Positions 42,488-53,799 are shown, counted from the stretch's first letter. The stretch is 64,000 nt of DNA from Linnemannia schmuckeri (GCA_029449235.1 JANATG010000002.1:108501-172500), one strand, 5' to 3'. A program made the numbers and translations. The notes: generated from the letters alone by a model not told the origin.

Positions 42488-43392
42488 CAGGGGTCACAAC
42501 GGAACATTTTAGTGCTCTCTCATTTTCAATTTACGTTGAAGCGGTTTTCAAAACCCGCGTAAACGGAATCGCAAACCCGCACAAACGGAAACGAGAATGC
42601 GTTGCGACGGAAAAAAAAAATGCGTTGCGACGGAAAAAAAATGCGTTGCGACGGAATTTCAGTTCCGTCGACATAGGCACCAGACCACATTTTGTCGACC
42701 ATGCCAGGCTTGCAGGGCACACATTCACGCCTCCAACACACACAGTGCAGAGACACACCAACGTGCATATAGAGACACACACTTCCAATATACATACAAC
42801 AACATAGCGCGCGTATACACACAAAGACAGACATGCACATAGAGACACAGTCGTCCAACATATCCAACATACATACAGACTGTCAGAGGCACAACAAAGC
42901 ACATACACACTCACACTCGCACTCACACTTACACTTACACTTACACTTACACACACACACACACACACACTCACTCACTCACTCACTCACTCACACACAC
43001 ACTCACTCACTCACTCACACACTTACACTTACACACACGCATCTGCCCTAACGCTGTAGTTCTCCACTCGAATTTTGCTCGTTTTATTTTCCCTTCTTCC
43101 TATCTGCCTCCATCTGCAAGGCTGTCCCGAGTCAGAAAAGAGAGACTACTTTGCATGTGGGATACATGTTGCCACGGGCGTAGCACAAAATGTGGTCTGG
43201 TGCCTATGTCGACGGAACTGAAATTCCGTCGCAACGCATTTTTTTTCCGTCGCAACGCATTTTTTTTTTCCGTCGCAACGCATTCTCGTTTCCGTTTGTG
43301 CGGGTTTGCGATTCCGTTTACGCGGGTTTTGAAAACCGCTTCAACGTAAATTGAAAATGAGAGAGCACTAAAATGTTCCGTTGTGACCCCTG
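42488..43392. mobile_element. hAT-type foldback element with 208-bp arms and 8-bp target duplication
   Basis: 905 bp starting CAGGGGTCACAACGGAACAT. The arms at 42488-42695 and 43185-43392 are inverted copies, nearly identical, each with three GCGTTGCGACGGAAAA-type units. Perfect 8-bp CTTTACAG flanks both ends (42480-42487, 43393-43400). The CAGGGGTC ends and 8-bp duplication indicate hAT. The interior is noncoding and holds CA/CACT/TTACAC microsatellites. Confidence 0.88.
42905..43036. repeat. CACT/TTACAC/CA microsatellite
   Basis: Runs of CACTCA, ACTTAC, ACAC and ACTC words across ~130 bp inside the hAT-type element. Confidence 0.9.
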
Positions 43393-43747
43393 CTTTACAG
43401 TGGCCCTTGAAATTTTCTTTGTGCTACCAAGATCAATATAGGCCCAAAGTTGGCAGTGTATGTACAGAAGTCATTAATCCTCAACCTGAAGTAAATATAG
43501 CACGAACCAGGCGCAGCAAGTGGCCAGTCAACTTACGAAATGAAGTGGTCCTTATCCACATCTTGTCTCTCTCACTGTTTTTTTCTTCGATCACACACAT
43601 TCCTTTCACTTTCGCATTCTTGCATCTTTACCAATATCCTCGTCTTTTCGTTACTGCCTCCTCACCATATCTTTTCCTCAGTTCTCCTTCACTACAGCAT
43701 TGCATCTTCTTGTAATCCCATCGTTATTGTCATATTTCTCATCTTTT

Positions 43748-44551
43748 ATGACTAAGATGTTCAACACACATGCCCTCGACCTACATGAAGTCCGCTCAAT
43801 AATTGCCAGCAGCCTTGACCTCAAAGACGTTGCGTCCTGTGCGCGTGTGAGTCAGGATTGGAACGACTCATTTACACCGCCACTCTACAGCTCTGTCGTT
43901 TTGTCGAAACAAGGCCCCAGCATGGAATCTATTGAGAGAAACAAGCACTTTATGCATCGCTTAATGATTCAGAGGTCTGCCTATGATAACCTATCATCAG
44001 CACCTGAACGATACAAAGTAATTTCCAATATCATGGCCAACTTGACTCTGACCACTTTGGACTTGTACGCTAACTCGATCGAGGATAACGGAGCAGTTGC
44101 GCTGTCTGAAGTACTCAAGACCAACTCAACTCTTACCACTTTGAACTTGGAGGACAACGAGATTGGGGACAATGGAGCTGTGGCACTGTCTGAGGCACTC
44201 AAGACCAACTCGACTCTGACCACTTTGGGCTTGAGTTTCAACTCGATCGAGGATAACGGAGCTGTGGCGCTGTCTGAGGCACTCAAGACCAACTCGACTC
44301 TGACCACTTTGGACTTGTACGCCAACTCGATCGGGGACAACGGAGCTGTGGCATTGTCTGAGGCACTCGAGACCAACTCGACTCTGACCACTTTGGACTT
44401 GAAGCAACAGTATAAATAGTCAGTCTCTTCCCTTCTTATTAAAAAAACTTCAATCTCTCTTAACCTTTTACATTTGAGGGGCAACTCGATCGAACCCAAT
44501 GGAGCTCAGGCACTATCTGAAGTACTTAAGAGCACTCGACTGCCTATTTAA
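43748..44551 (+). CDS. F-box-like protein with 28-residue leucine-rich repeats
   Basis: Exons 43748-44409 and 44479-44551; 244 residues. The intron 44410-44478 (GTATAAATAG...TTGAG) removes an early stop and restores a further repeat (GNSIEPNGAQALSEVLKSTR). The N-terminal ~50 residues (LDLHEVRSIIASSLDLKDVA, CARVSQDWNDSFTPPLYSSV) match the F-box-like start of many fungal LRR proteins. Then come five to six ribonuclease-inhibitor-type repeats (NSIEDNGAVALSEALKTNST), nearly identical in protein and DNA. It may be a substrate adaptor for a Cullin ligase; this is inferred. The short length compared with relatives suggests loss of repeats or a recent contraction. Confidence 0.7.
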
Positions 44552-44661
44552 CCAAGCGAACTTGAAATCCTACGAAACAAAGACTGAAAGAGCAGTCACC
44601 TAAGCATAAAAAAGCGATGAAAAGACCTAGCGAGATGTAACCCCTTAACAAATGATATAGT

Positions 44662-44987
44662 TGTTTCACGGGGGAGGGTTCGCGGCAGAATTATAGGAAC
44701 GCTGTCAGTTCCACAATCGGTTCTACAAAACTGGACTCTATGCGATGCAGATGCTATCCGTTAGTCCAGTGTCTATACAGTAAAGGGGACCATGTATTAT
44801 TGTTATCTCTTATGTAGGGTTTGTTACCTATGCGATGCAGATGCTATCCGTTAGTCCAGTGTCTATACAGTAAAGGAGACAAAGAACAACGAACAGCTGC
44901 TACCCCACATAAATACTACTCTAGAAGAACGATCGGTTACACTACTATGACGTCATCATTCTGGAGGGTGCCACCAAATTTGTAACA
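44662..44987 (+). mobile_element. LTR-like repeat, family 2, copy 2
   Basis: Nearly identical to 29733-30058, including the two internal direct copies. No flanking duplication recognised here. Confidence 0.55.
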
Positions 44988-45099
44988 ATATGATGCGCTT
45001 TTCTTAAGGGCATATTAGAAAGCAGTCCTCCCGCAGCATTGCAGGAATGGAGCAGTTGGAGCGATGGAGAGCAGATTGATTTGTTTCAAGTCCGAGAAG

Positions 45100-45182
45100 G
45101 AGAGGGAGACAGGAGAGGGAGACAGGAGAGGGAACAGGAGAGGGAGACAGGAGAGGGAACAGGAGAGGGAGACAGGGGAGGG
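45100..45182. repeat. GAGAGGGAGACAG/GAGAGGGAACAG minisatellite
   Basis: Six to seven 12-13-bp purine-rich units before the kinase gene. Confidence 0.9.
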
Positions 45183-45389
45183 AGTGCCCTTTGCCAGTTT
45201 ACACTGCGATACGCACCTGGCTGCAGATTACCCCACTACTCCACAGCTGGCAGTAATAACCAGTCACATGATGCCATAAATGTGGCTCCATTGCGACTAG
45301 CCACTTTACTCATCTTACCCAATCTTCTCGCAAAGTCATTCTCACATTCGCTCCTTACCCTCTATCCTCTCTCTCATTCATTCAGACTG

Positions 45390-46559
45390 ATGGACTTTGA
45401 AACAGAAACCGGTATCCTGGAGTATCTGCAGTCTCACGACAAGACGCGGGGCATTGTCGCAGTCAAGAAGCTGTCCGGTGGAAATGCCAACTATGTCTAT
45501 CGCGGCACCATCGCCAAGCCCCGCGCGGATCTGTTTGGCGGTCGATCCACAGTCGTCATTAAGCACGCGGCCGACCATTCGGCTTCCCAAAGGCAGATGG
45601 CACTCTATATCGACCGAATGGTTTTTGAGCAGACCGTCCTCGGCATTGTGGCCGATGCCAGCGACAACAAGAACAACAACAACAAGGAGGACGAGAACAT
45701 TGAGACGGCCAACGTCAAGGTGCCACGCGTGCTCTACTGGGACCATGAGAACAATATTGTGATCCAGGAGGATGCCGGTATGAAATCGACGCACCTCAAG
45801 GAGTTCATCTCGTCTCACGCCCAGCCACCGAGTCCGAGACTGGCCAAGGAGATTGGCAGTTCGCTCGGCGAGTTCATTGCGCGTCTGCATCTCTACGGCT
45901 TTCGCCATCGATCGGAGCTCTACCCGATCAAGATGGCCAACACTGAGGCTCTGAGCCTGTCGCGTCTGATTCTCTATGATCAGTTCCCAAAGGCAGCGAG
46001 CAAGTACATGGAGGATCAGCCGCAGTTCGACCGGGATGTGATCGATCTGGCGTCCAAGTGGGGCGGCGATCGACTGATGAACGAGCCTGAAACACTTGCC
46101 CACGGCGATTTCTGGCCAGGCAACTTCCTCGTCGATAGCGCAGCAGCAGAAGGAAATGAGATCACAATCAAGTGCATGTATATTGTGGACTGGGAAATGA
46201 GCCGATACGCGCCTGCAGCGATGGATCTTGGCCAATTCATCGCCGAGGCCTTTTCGCTCAACAAGTACCGCCACCCGTGCGAAGAGCTAATGACCTCCTT
46301 CCTCGAGGCATATTGCAAGATCTATGGCGACCGGCTGACGACCATGGATCTCAAGACCGCTGTCATTCACTGCGGAGGCCATCTGATGTCGTGGACACCC
46401 TACACGGGCTGGTTCAAAGAAGACGAAGGCCACGACGCCAAGACAAAAGAAGTCACGCTGATCGGCGCCGAGTTCATCAAGCGCGCCTGGAATGAGGACT
46501 GGACTTGGATCCGCCAGGAAACTGCCTTCCGCGTCATGGTCGACCATTTGAAGCTTTGA
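45390..46559 (+). CDS. Phosphotransferase-family (APH/methylthioribose kinase-like) enzyme
   Basis: 389 residues, no intron. The start MDFETETGILEYLQ is chosen because the upstream open stretch is minisatellite and leader. Motifs: an N-lobe with VKKLSGGNANYVYRG (nucleotide loop) and VVIKHA (Lys); NIVIQEDAG hinge; SLGEFIARLHLYGF; the catalytic LAHGDFWPGNFLVD (Brenner-type HGD...N); and IVDWEMSRYAPAAMDLGQF (metal-binding Asp). This layout is shared by choline/aminoglycoside kinases and 5-methylthioribose kinase, the last being a good match in spacing. A polar Asn/Lys insert (NKNNNNKED) sits in the N-lobe. Substrate not established. Likely cytosolic. Confidence 0.78.
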   Translation: MDFETETGILEYLQSHDKTRGIVAVKKLSGGNANYVYRGTIAKPRADLFGGRSTVVIKHAADHSASQRQMALYIDRMVFEQTVLGIVADASDNKNNNNKEDENIETANVKVPRVLYWDHENNIVIQEDAGMKSTHLKEFISSHAQPPSPRLAKEIGSSLGEFIARLHLYGFRHRSELYPIKMANTEALSLSRLILYDQFPKAASKYMEDQPQFDRDVIDLASKWGGDRLMNEPETLAHGDFWPGNFLVDSAAAEGNEITIKCMYIVDWEMSRYAPAAMDLGQFIAEAFSLNKYRHPCEELMTSFLEAYCKIYGDRLTTMDLKTAVIHCGGHLMSWTPYTGWFKEDEGHDAKTKEVTLIGAEFIKRAWNEDWTWIRQETAFRVMVDHLKL

Positions 46560-46663
46560 CGCACACCTCACTGTAGAATTATTAACTGTTTTAATTGCTC
46601 TTTGTACATGGGTGACCAAAAGTAATAGTAAAAAAAAAAAGAAACAAGGCTGCACCCTCAATT

Positions 46664-47303
46664 TTACGCGTTTGCATCATCCTCGTCGTCCTCTTCTTCT
46701 CCGAATCGCGGGTTGGTTCTTGCATTGCCCTGGTCAATTTCATTCTCCTCCTCGTCCTCATCCGCACGCTAAAAACCCCTGAAAAAAACACTAAAAAAAC
46801 CCTAAATAAACCCTAAAAAAACCCTAAAGCCTCGAAATCAGTATACATGAACCCAGTCAATATATCCATAGAGTACCTTCAACATTCTTAGGTCGCTTGA
46901 GGTACTTGGTCCACTTGTCATCAAGAAAAATGTCAGTGCTATCCGGCGAGGCTCTTAGCGCAGCCACCCGTTTTAAAAGAAGCTTGCGCTTCGGGGGAAG
47001 ATCCGTTGGCAAAAATATATCCTTGTGCGAGCAGCCATGCATCTTCCACCCACAGATGTCCATAATACCCTCCACTATATCCACATTTCTGTAGTGGAAA
47101 TGTTGTATGTAGGCTTCAGACGACATATCCGCTGATGAAGATCCAACATCCTGAGTCAAGCCAGCATCAGCCTCCCTGACAATGGTGGCGAGCTTTGCGC
47201 CAGCCTGCTTGGTCACATACTTGCACATGTAGTTCTTGGCCTTGTCTCCTTTGTTGTACTGCAATTCCATGTTCACGCGGCCAAAGAACTCAAAAAATCC
47301 CAA
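46664..47303 (-). pseudogene. Helitron-like protein fragment between T/G-rich tracts
   Basis: Minus strand, 46857-47303. Residues VNMELQYNKGDKAKNYMCKY then VTKQ resemble the Rep-side helicase-like region of Helitron proteins (the KYVTK motif). They are followed by EGIMDICGWKMHGCSHKDIF and LPTDLPPKRKLLLKR, like the block after it. The acidic segment at 46664-46769 (NEIDQGNARTNPRFGEEEDD, then a stop) may be its end. The two parts are separated by a tract of TTTAGGG-like words and their phases do not join cleanly. No helicase domain remains. Family call from motifs. Confidence 0.45.
46765..46828 (-). repeat. Telomere-like AAACCCT tract
   Basis: Plus strand reads AAACCCCTG, AAACACT, AAACCCTAAAT, AAACCCTAAA and so on. 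A second such tract is at 47296-47346. Spacing is irregular. Confidence 0.75.
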
Positions 47304-49759
47304 AAGAAAACCCTAAAAACTCCTAAAAAAACCCTGAAAACCCCCTTATGTTGTGCTCGTTCCAATAATTTCCAAAATGTTTTTAATAATTTCCAAACTG
47401 TCGTTGTCTGTGACTGTCTGTATGATTCCCATGTAAAGGTCGCTTAAAAACAAGAGGGCAATGTTAAACAACACCAATTTCCAGATAAAAGTGCAATTCT
47501 ATTGGCTGCAGTCTGTGTACGATAGGAAAGCTTGAGGAAGGAACGATGGAGAACTTGGAAGCTATAAGTACTCCCTTTCCCTTCTTGTCTTCAGTCTTCT
47601 CACTCCCTCGTCACGTCTCTCCCTCTTTTCTTTGTCCTCCTCTCTCTCCTCTTTCCCTCACTTGTTGCTTCATTCACCCCTCTCATTCTTAGACTCTCTG
47701 TTCCTCTTCACACTTCCCCTATCGTTTTTTTCCCTCTGTCAGCACTGGCTCGCCCCCACAATATTAAGTTGCGCCTGTTCTCCTTCTTTATACTGCTTTG
47801 ACAACACACACTCACTTCTCAGCAACCCACCATGGGCAAACGTCGGCAGAGCCCAAGCCCAGCAGGCAACCAGAGCCATGTTTCGTCGCCAAAACGACGC
47901 CAAACCAACACGCCCCAACCAATGCCTCTTGCACCCAGGAACATCTACCCTCCGCGACAAACACGAGCGCAGGCACAGTCGAGCGCCAATACCCCTCATC
48001 CAACGTCTCCTGCACCCAGGAGCATCAATCCCTCGCGACAGACACAAGTACAGGCGCAGACGAGCACCGGCACCTCCGCTGCGACCTCTGCGACCATTTC
48101 GACCGCTTCAACCACTACAACCTTTGCAACGGCTGCAACGGCTACAACCTCTGCCACTGATACTACCAAGATCACTAGGACTATGAAGGCAGCCAAATTC
48201 TTTAAGATTACCATTGCTCCCAGTGCCAGTGCCCCCATGGCCAATGCTCCTAGAGTCAGTGCCCCCATTACCTCCGGTGCCCCCAATGCAGCCAGTGTTG
48301 CAGTCAAGCCGGCGCCTAAGAAGCGCGCGCGCATACCCAACAATCGCAAACATACAGGTACACTTCCGCAAAACAAACTTGGACAAGATAGCGGGATATT
48401 TCTGGACTCACGTTTAACAATGTTTGCTGGCCATTCTCTCGTGGAACAAAACGTGATTAGAGGTTGCAAAGAAGGCATCAGCTCGTGGTGATAATGAATA
48501 TGAATCTAAGAACGAAACGACCAACCTGGAATGATGATGACAATGCGTCTGTTTCCGGTTCTGAAGGGTCTGTGAGTGAGATGATACTACAGACTGCAAA
48601 ATCTTCAAAAAAGAGCAAATTGAAAGCAAAAACAAAGGGTAAGTTTCAAGGGCATTGAAATGCAAGGATTGCCTTTTAGTGCGAGAGTTGTGCCGGTGAA
48701 AAATGGGTTGTTAATGCCAAATCCTTACTGTAATCTTCATAGAAAAGTATCGCTTAGCGGCCAAGGAGCTGGCGTATGACACTTTTATGCTTTCGCATCA
48801 GGAGACAGAACCTCAGCAAGGTGAATCGCAGGATTCTCGTCTAGCAGAACTGAACGCGGTTCGCCAAAGGGAAGAGGACCTTGTCGCCAATTTGCAGAGT
48901 AGTTCCAATTGCCTCGCTGACAATACAAGAGATGTCTACAGGATTATTTTCGTGGACTACAAGGTATGAACGCGCGCTTTTTTTATTGTTTTTTCTATCA
49001 TTTCTGCGGACACAACGTGTTAACCTTTACTTTCATATTTTGGCTCTAGAAATTATGTAATGATAACTATAGTAGCGAGACTTTTAGGCGCTACGAGGTG
49101 AAGCCTCGCAAGGCCCTTGCGTATCTCCGATACCTGTATGCGCAACGGACACCCAAACACATTGGACCGACTCCGGCAGTGCGGCGCATCTTTTTGGATC
49201 GGGAGACTGTTAAGGCAAATCGAGTCCCCATCGAGGGAGCTATGGAATTCGTTGACCTTGCCCGCTGTAAGTACTTTGAGAAAATTTGGAAAGGCATGTA
49301 TCAGTAAAAAAGAAAAATAAGTACATGTTTTAAAGGTTTTTTCTATTTATTTAGATGTGGACGCGGAAGAGGCTGCTGGAAGAGCGTCCTGCCGAGCAGA
49401 CGGCGGGCGCACAATATATAATCCTTACTCCTACAGCAAAATCGAGCATGGCTATGCTGCCCTGAACACCCTTCAAAAACTACAAGCACGGTCAACAGAA
49501 CCCAACACCGCACAACCATTAGCAACATACAGTAGCCGCCAAAATCCTTCAAATGTTTCTAATTTTTGCTTTTTTTTTTATTTTGCAACAAAAGTGTCTT
49601 TAAAAGATTGCTCCATGCTTTATTATATTTTTTGACGTGGGTTATAGCAAATATAATAAAAAAGACCTGACGTGTCCAGCGCTTTTTGTTATGGAGAAAA
49701 TGTGAGTCAAATCACGGTACCTTATTTGAAGGATTTTGCCACCTTCAGATCCTCCAACT

Positions 49760-50775
49760 TTAGTACTTTGTATGTCCACCTCTGGCCTTCAGAACCGCTT
49801 CAACTCTTCTTGGCATGGACTTGTAAAGGTTTTGAATTATCTCCAGTGGTATCAGCTCCCACTCCTCTAGCACAACTCCCCATAATTCATGAATGCTGGT
49901 CGGTCTCTTCTCCCTACGGCCGATTTGAACTTTAAGGATGTCCCAGACGTGTTCAATAGGATTTAAGTCTGCAGATTGAGCTGGCCAGGGTAAGACCTCA
50001 ATGTTCTGATCCTTAAGATAGCGTGTAGTGGCCTTGGCGGTGTGCTGGGGTCGTTATCATGTTGGAAAATATAGTTGTCAGGTTGATACTGATAGAACTC
50101 AAGGGTATTCTTGAATGTATTATCAAGAATCTGGATGTAGTCCTCCTTTTTCATGGTTCCTTCATATATCTGGCATCCGTATCCAAGCCTCCGCCATGTC
50201 ATACAGCCCCAAAATATAAGTGATCCGCCTCCATGCTTGACCGTTTGTTGAAGATGAAATGGCTGTACTGGATCCCCTGGTCTAATCCAATAATAGACGA
50301 TGCCATCTGAGTTTCAAAGGTTGATCTTTGTTTCATCAGAGAAAATAACGCGTTTTCAGTCATCAATAGTCCAGTGCTTATGTTGTCTTGCCCAGTTCAA
50401 TCGTGCCTTTCTGTGTTTTGCGCTAAGGAATGGTTTTTTGCCCTTTTTTTTGGATTGATATCCGATCTCTCGAAGGTTACAAAGGATTGTACGATATGAG
50501 ATATTAACACCACCATCTCGAACATGCTTGTACACCCCTACTCCTGTCTGTAGAAGGCCGAAAAGGAGCTTTCTCTTGATCTCATTCTTGTCACGAGTTG
50601 AAAGAATCCTAGGCCTTCCTGCCGGCTGCCTTTGTAGTGTGGGTAGACATCTTGTAGGGATGTTGGAAACTGTTCCTAAACTGACAGCCAGCCTCTTGGA
50701 GATATCAGTGACAGAATAGCCTGCTTGAAGAAGGTTGATGACCGAGTTTTCCTTGTCCTGACTGATTTTTTTCAT
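49760..50775 (-). pseudogene. Tc1 transposase pseudogene
   Basis: Minus strand. N-terminal paired HTH (MKKISQDKENSVINLLQAGY, AGRPRILSTRDKNEIKRKLL) and KKGKKPFLSAKHRKARLNWA are in one frame to a TGA at ~50356 (after HKHWTIDD). Then come a SDETKIN block, GGGSLIFWGCMTW, the YIFQHDNDP metal-Asp block, and, after a shift near 50035, PWPAQSADLNPIEHVWDILK and ARGGHTKY with the stop at 49760. At least one nonsense codon and one frameshift; inactive. Confidence 0.83.
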
Positions 50776-51081
50776 AGTTTCAAAACAAATATATTACAAG
50801 AATAAAAATAGCCGTTTTTATACAAGAGAGACACTGTACAAAGCATTATGATCCACTCTCATCCATACTTTGCAGAAAGAAGATGAAAGTATTGAGCTTA
50901 TTAATCAATCTGTTAAGAACATGCTAGATCAAATGTAAATGGCAAAATCCTTCAAATAACACCAGCGAACATTCTTATCAATTATAATTCAACCATTGGT
51001 CGATTCTTCTGGCAAGTTCTATCAATGTAAAGAGGAGTGATACTAGCACAAATTTGTTATAGTGCGCATCCCATTATGGCC

Positions 51082-51346
51082 TACAGTCCTTTTTGTGAAA
51101 TAGCCCAACTTTTCCTATGAAAGTTGGGCTATTTGACTGAATTGTAATATATACACGAGCTATTCAATTTCTTGTGCAAGGATTTAAAGGTACCACATGA
51201 TGAGGTAGATATATGTGAAAAACTATAGGGAAATAACGTATTTCAGCCACCACACAAAAAATGAATAGCTCGTGTATATATTACAATTCAGTCAAATAGC
51301 CCAACTTTCATAGGAAAAGTTGGGCTATTTCACAAAAAGGACTGTA
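51082..51346. mobile_element. MITE with 85-bp perfect inverted arms, nested in the Tc1
   Basis: 265 bp. Arms 51082-51166 and 51262-51346 are exact reverse complements by eye, starting TACAGTCCTTTTTGTGAAAT. TA at each end suggests a Tc1/mariner target. Each arm holds an inner hairpin (AAATAGCCCAACTTT / AAAGTTGGGCTATTT). Confidence 0.9.
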
Positions 51347-53799
51347 GGAAAAAAATGTGTAAAAGAAAAAAAATGAAAAATGAAAAAACATATGAAGGAT
51401 TTTGGCGGCTACTGTACAAACTCATCGAAGACTCTATGAAGGGATATGCCAAAAGTCCTGTGGGAGGTATCCTTCACCCCGAGCATGTTGAGAGGAATGA
51501 AAAGGGGGAGCTGACCCATTCGGGCCGAGATGTGTCAACAAACAGCAACGCCACCAACTACTACACTGTTGCGGAACATATCCGCTGCTTGCTCTACGCA
51601 TGGCGCCAACCTATCAACAGACGCAGTATTATGATTCGGGAACACTTTGCACTGGCGCTACGACATAGCATGCTGTTGAGAGACGAGAATGTGCATTATC
51701 TGGATATCTCTGACTGCTCGATGGACACTTTTTTCAAGCAGCCTGGAGGAACTCAGGAGGTAGTGGCGTTGGTATTTTCTATGAGAATAGGGAAGACAAA
51801 CACGAAAAGAAAATTTCAACTTGGCATGCCCGTGCGACATGCCGATGTTCATCGATGCAGCGTCGGCGCCTTTGCCTTTTACATGTTTGAGCGATTCCAG
51901 ATACACATCCAGTTCTGCAATTATTTTTTGAAGATACTCCGTCCATATCTGTTTCTTTTATTAACAAACCGTACTTCTTTGCTTTCTAGGTTAATAATGA
52001 GCCGTGGCCTGATATGGACGACCCCGAATGGACCGCAGTGAAAGTGCTTGGACAGGGCGAGAAAGTTGCCATGGTTTACACCACAGCTCGGGATGCTACA
52101 CTCTCTGTGTTCAATTCAGCATGTATCCTGCACCAACATTACCCACTCTGGACGCCACAGCGGAGCCAAGGAGGCAGTAAGGTTGAAGGTTGCGGAGGAA
52201 GACATTCGGACTGGCGGTCGTTGGGTACACGGGACCGGCAAGATGCACCAGGTGTACTTGGACAAGCAGCCCATCACCTTTGCCTTGGCCATGGCGGGGT
52301 TTTCCGCCAAGCCCTTTCATCTCCGGCGAAATGAAGTCTCCCCATCACTTGAACTGCAACGCCTCATCTTTCCGTTCATCGAAGAGGCAATTGGGACCCC
52401 CAACTCTCCCGAGAATAACCAGTGGAGGATAGAGTGCGATCAGGAAATGAATGAATTCGACCCGAACAACAACGATAATCTGGACGACATCGAGCCATAC
52501 GCGTTTGAACCCAACCCCAACCGCTTGAAGATGAACAAGGCGACCGCTCTGGCGCAACGTTCCAACAAAAAGCATGTGCTGTGACTGATTCTCCGATTAC
52601 GCCGAGTGCTGTTGCAGGACGCTGCCGAATATCTCTATCTATACCCTGATATGGCCCTGTCACCGCTGCTGGAGAAGTGTCCTGAAGTGTTCAAGAGTAC
52701 GATGTTTGATGCTTTCAAGGAGGGTGTTGCGATGTGTCTAAAACGGCAGGAGACTGACGTGCCCGCCGATCTTCCGCCCAATTTGATGGTGGCTCTTTAG
52801 GCCTGGAACTTGGCGCAAGCAAATGGAGTCGCTGATATCAGACTAGCATTGGCCGCCATCCACAAGAGGCTGGATGACTTTGAAGAATGCTTCACGAATC
52901 AGCACGAGCAAAATAACTGGGTGAACGATGGGCTGGACGCGATCGAGAAGATGCACGCGGTGGTACGGGACGCGCTTCAGAGACTCCCGTCTGGTGGGTT
53001 CCAGCCTTATTTCTCTGGAATCCAGCCTTTCTTTGGTCATGGGATGCCGCAGCCAATTGTTTCTCCGCCTTTTCAGCATCAACAGCATCAACAACGTCAA
53101 CAGTCGGCCGTGCATCCTGGCCCACAACGGCCTCCATCCTCCAAACCCGATAATCACCGACCTCAAGCTATTCGACCCGCGTCGTCAGCTACGCCAGCGT
53201 CGCCAATACGTATGTCTCGAAGACCCAGGCCGTTGGGAGCGTTGCCCGCATCCTTCAGAAGACACAGAGAGAACGCAACAGCACAGGATCCAACGGCTTT
53301 AGGAGATCCAATAGCATCGACAAATGTCCAGGTCCAAGCAGCACCGCCTGTCAAGGACTGGTTCGTCAGGAACGATTATCCTACTAACACAAGAGATGTG
53401 TATGAGGAACTTGAGCGGTATGACAAATTACTTGCAGAAAGGAAAAGCCAGGAACTACCAACAACACTCTCTGGCGCCACGACCAAGAACCTGAACAACA
53501 AAAGGAGAATACAGGAGCAGGTCTTGTTTTTGATGGGGAGGAATAGAGAGAACAACAGGTCGATGACCAAGGAAGAAGCCCTGGATGCTGCCTTCAGGGA
53601 AATTGATGCTGTGGCCCTGCCTGTTCATAATCCCAAGAACAGATACAATTTTTTCCCGTGTGTGGAATATTGTAAAAGTCAAAAGTATGCGCGCGAAGGG
53701 AAAGGGAGGAAGAAGGCTGACAAAGGCAAAGGAAAGAAACAGGAACAAGAACAGCAGGATGAACAGGATAAACAACAAGAGGAGGAAGAGGAAGAGTGA

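Larger units (their letters stand above)
49528..51417 (-). mobile_element. Tc1-type transposon inserted in the Crypton gene
   Basis: Perfect 24-bp inverted repeat including the TA (TACAGTAGCCGCCAAAATCC... at 49528-49551 and its mirror at 51394-51417). Excising it at the TA restores the Crypton frame (Ala-Thr-Tyr-Lys-Leu). The large size (1890 bp) is due in part to a nested MITE. A partial TIR-like copy (GGCAAAATCCTTCAAAT) also lies at ~50940. Confidence 0.88.
47832..53799 (+). pseudogene. Crypton-type tyrosine recombinase gene, multi-exon, inactivated
   Basis: Exons visible: 47832-48357 (MGKRRQSPSPAGNQSH, low complexity, less certain), one within ~48470-48638, 48743-48963, 49050-49266, 49355-49527 joined across a Tc1 to 51416-51900, then 51990 onward. 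Recombinase blocks: LTHSGRD, FALALRHSMLLRDENV, MRHADVHRCSVGAFAFYMFE-like sequence, NITHSGRHSGAKEA (catalytic Arg), RTGGRWVHGTGKMHQVYLDK (Tyr), LAMAGF. The C-terminal part (NTRDVYEELERYDK, then MTKEEALDAAFREID) resembles the GCR1_C DNA-binding domain of Cryptons. Damage: a Tc1 at 49528, a donor changed to AT at 51901, a frameshift near 52115-52135, TGA at 52582 and TAG at 52798. Assignment rests on the recombinase plus GCR1_C order. Confidence 0.8.

Noticed and set aside
42833..43051. His/Thr-rich ORF
   Set aside because: Translation of CACT/CA microsatellite inside the hAT-type element.
45064..45279. Extra N-terminal exon of the kinase from the purine-rich repeats
   Set aside because: The frame codes only the minisatellite and leader; the family's N-terminus fits the start at 45390.
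46765..47347. Chromosome end or interstitial telomere
   Set aside because: Repeat words are irregular and few, and conserved DNA continues on both sides.
47632..48186. ORF from 47632 as a separate gene
   Set aside because: Pyrimidine-leader and alternative-frame shadow of the better exon beginning at 47832.
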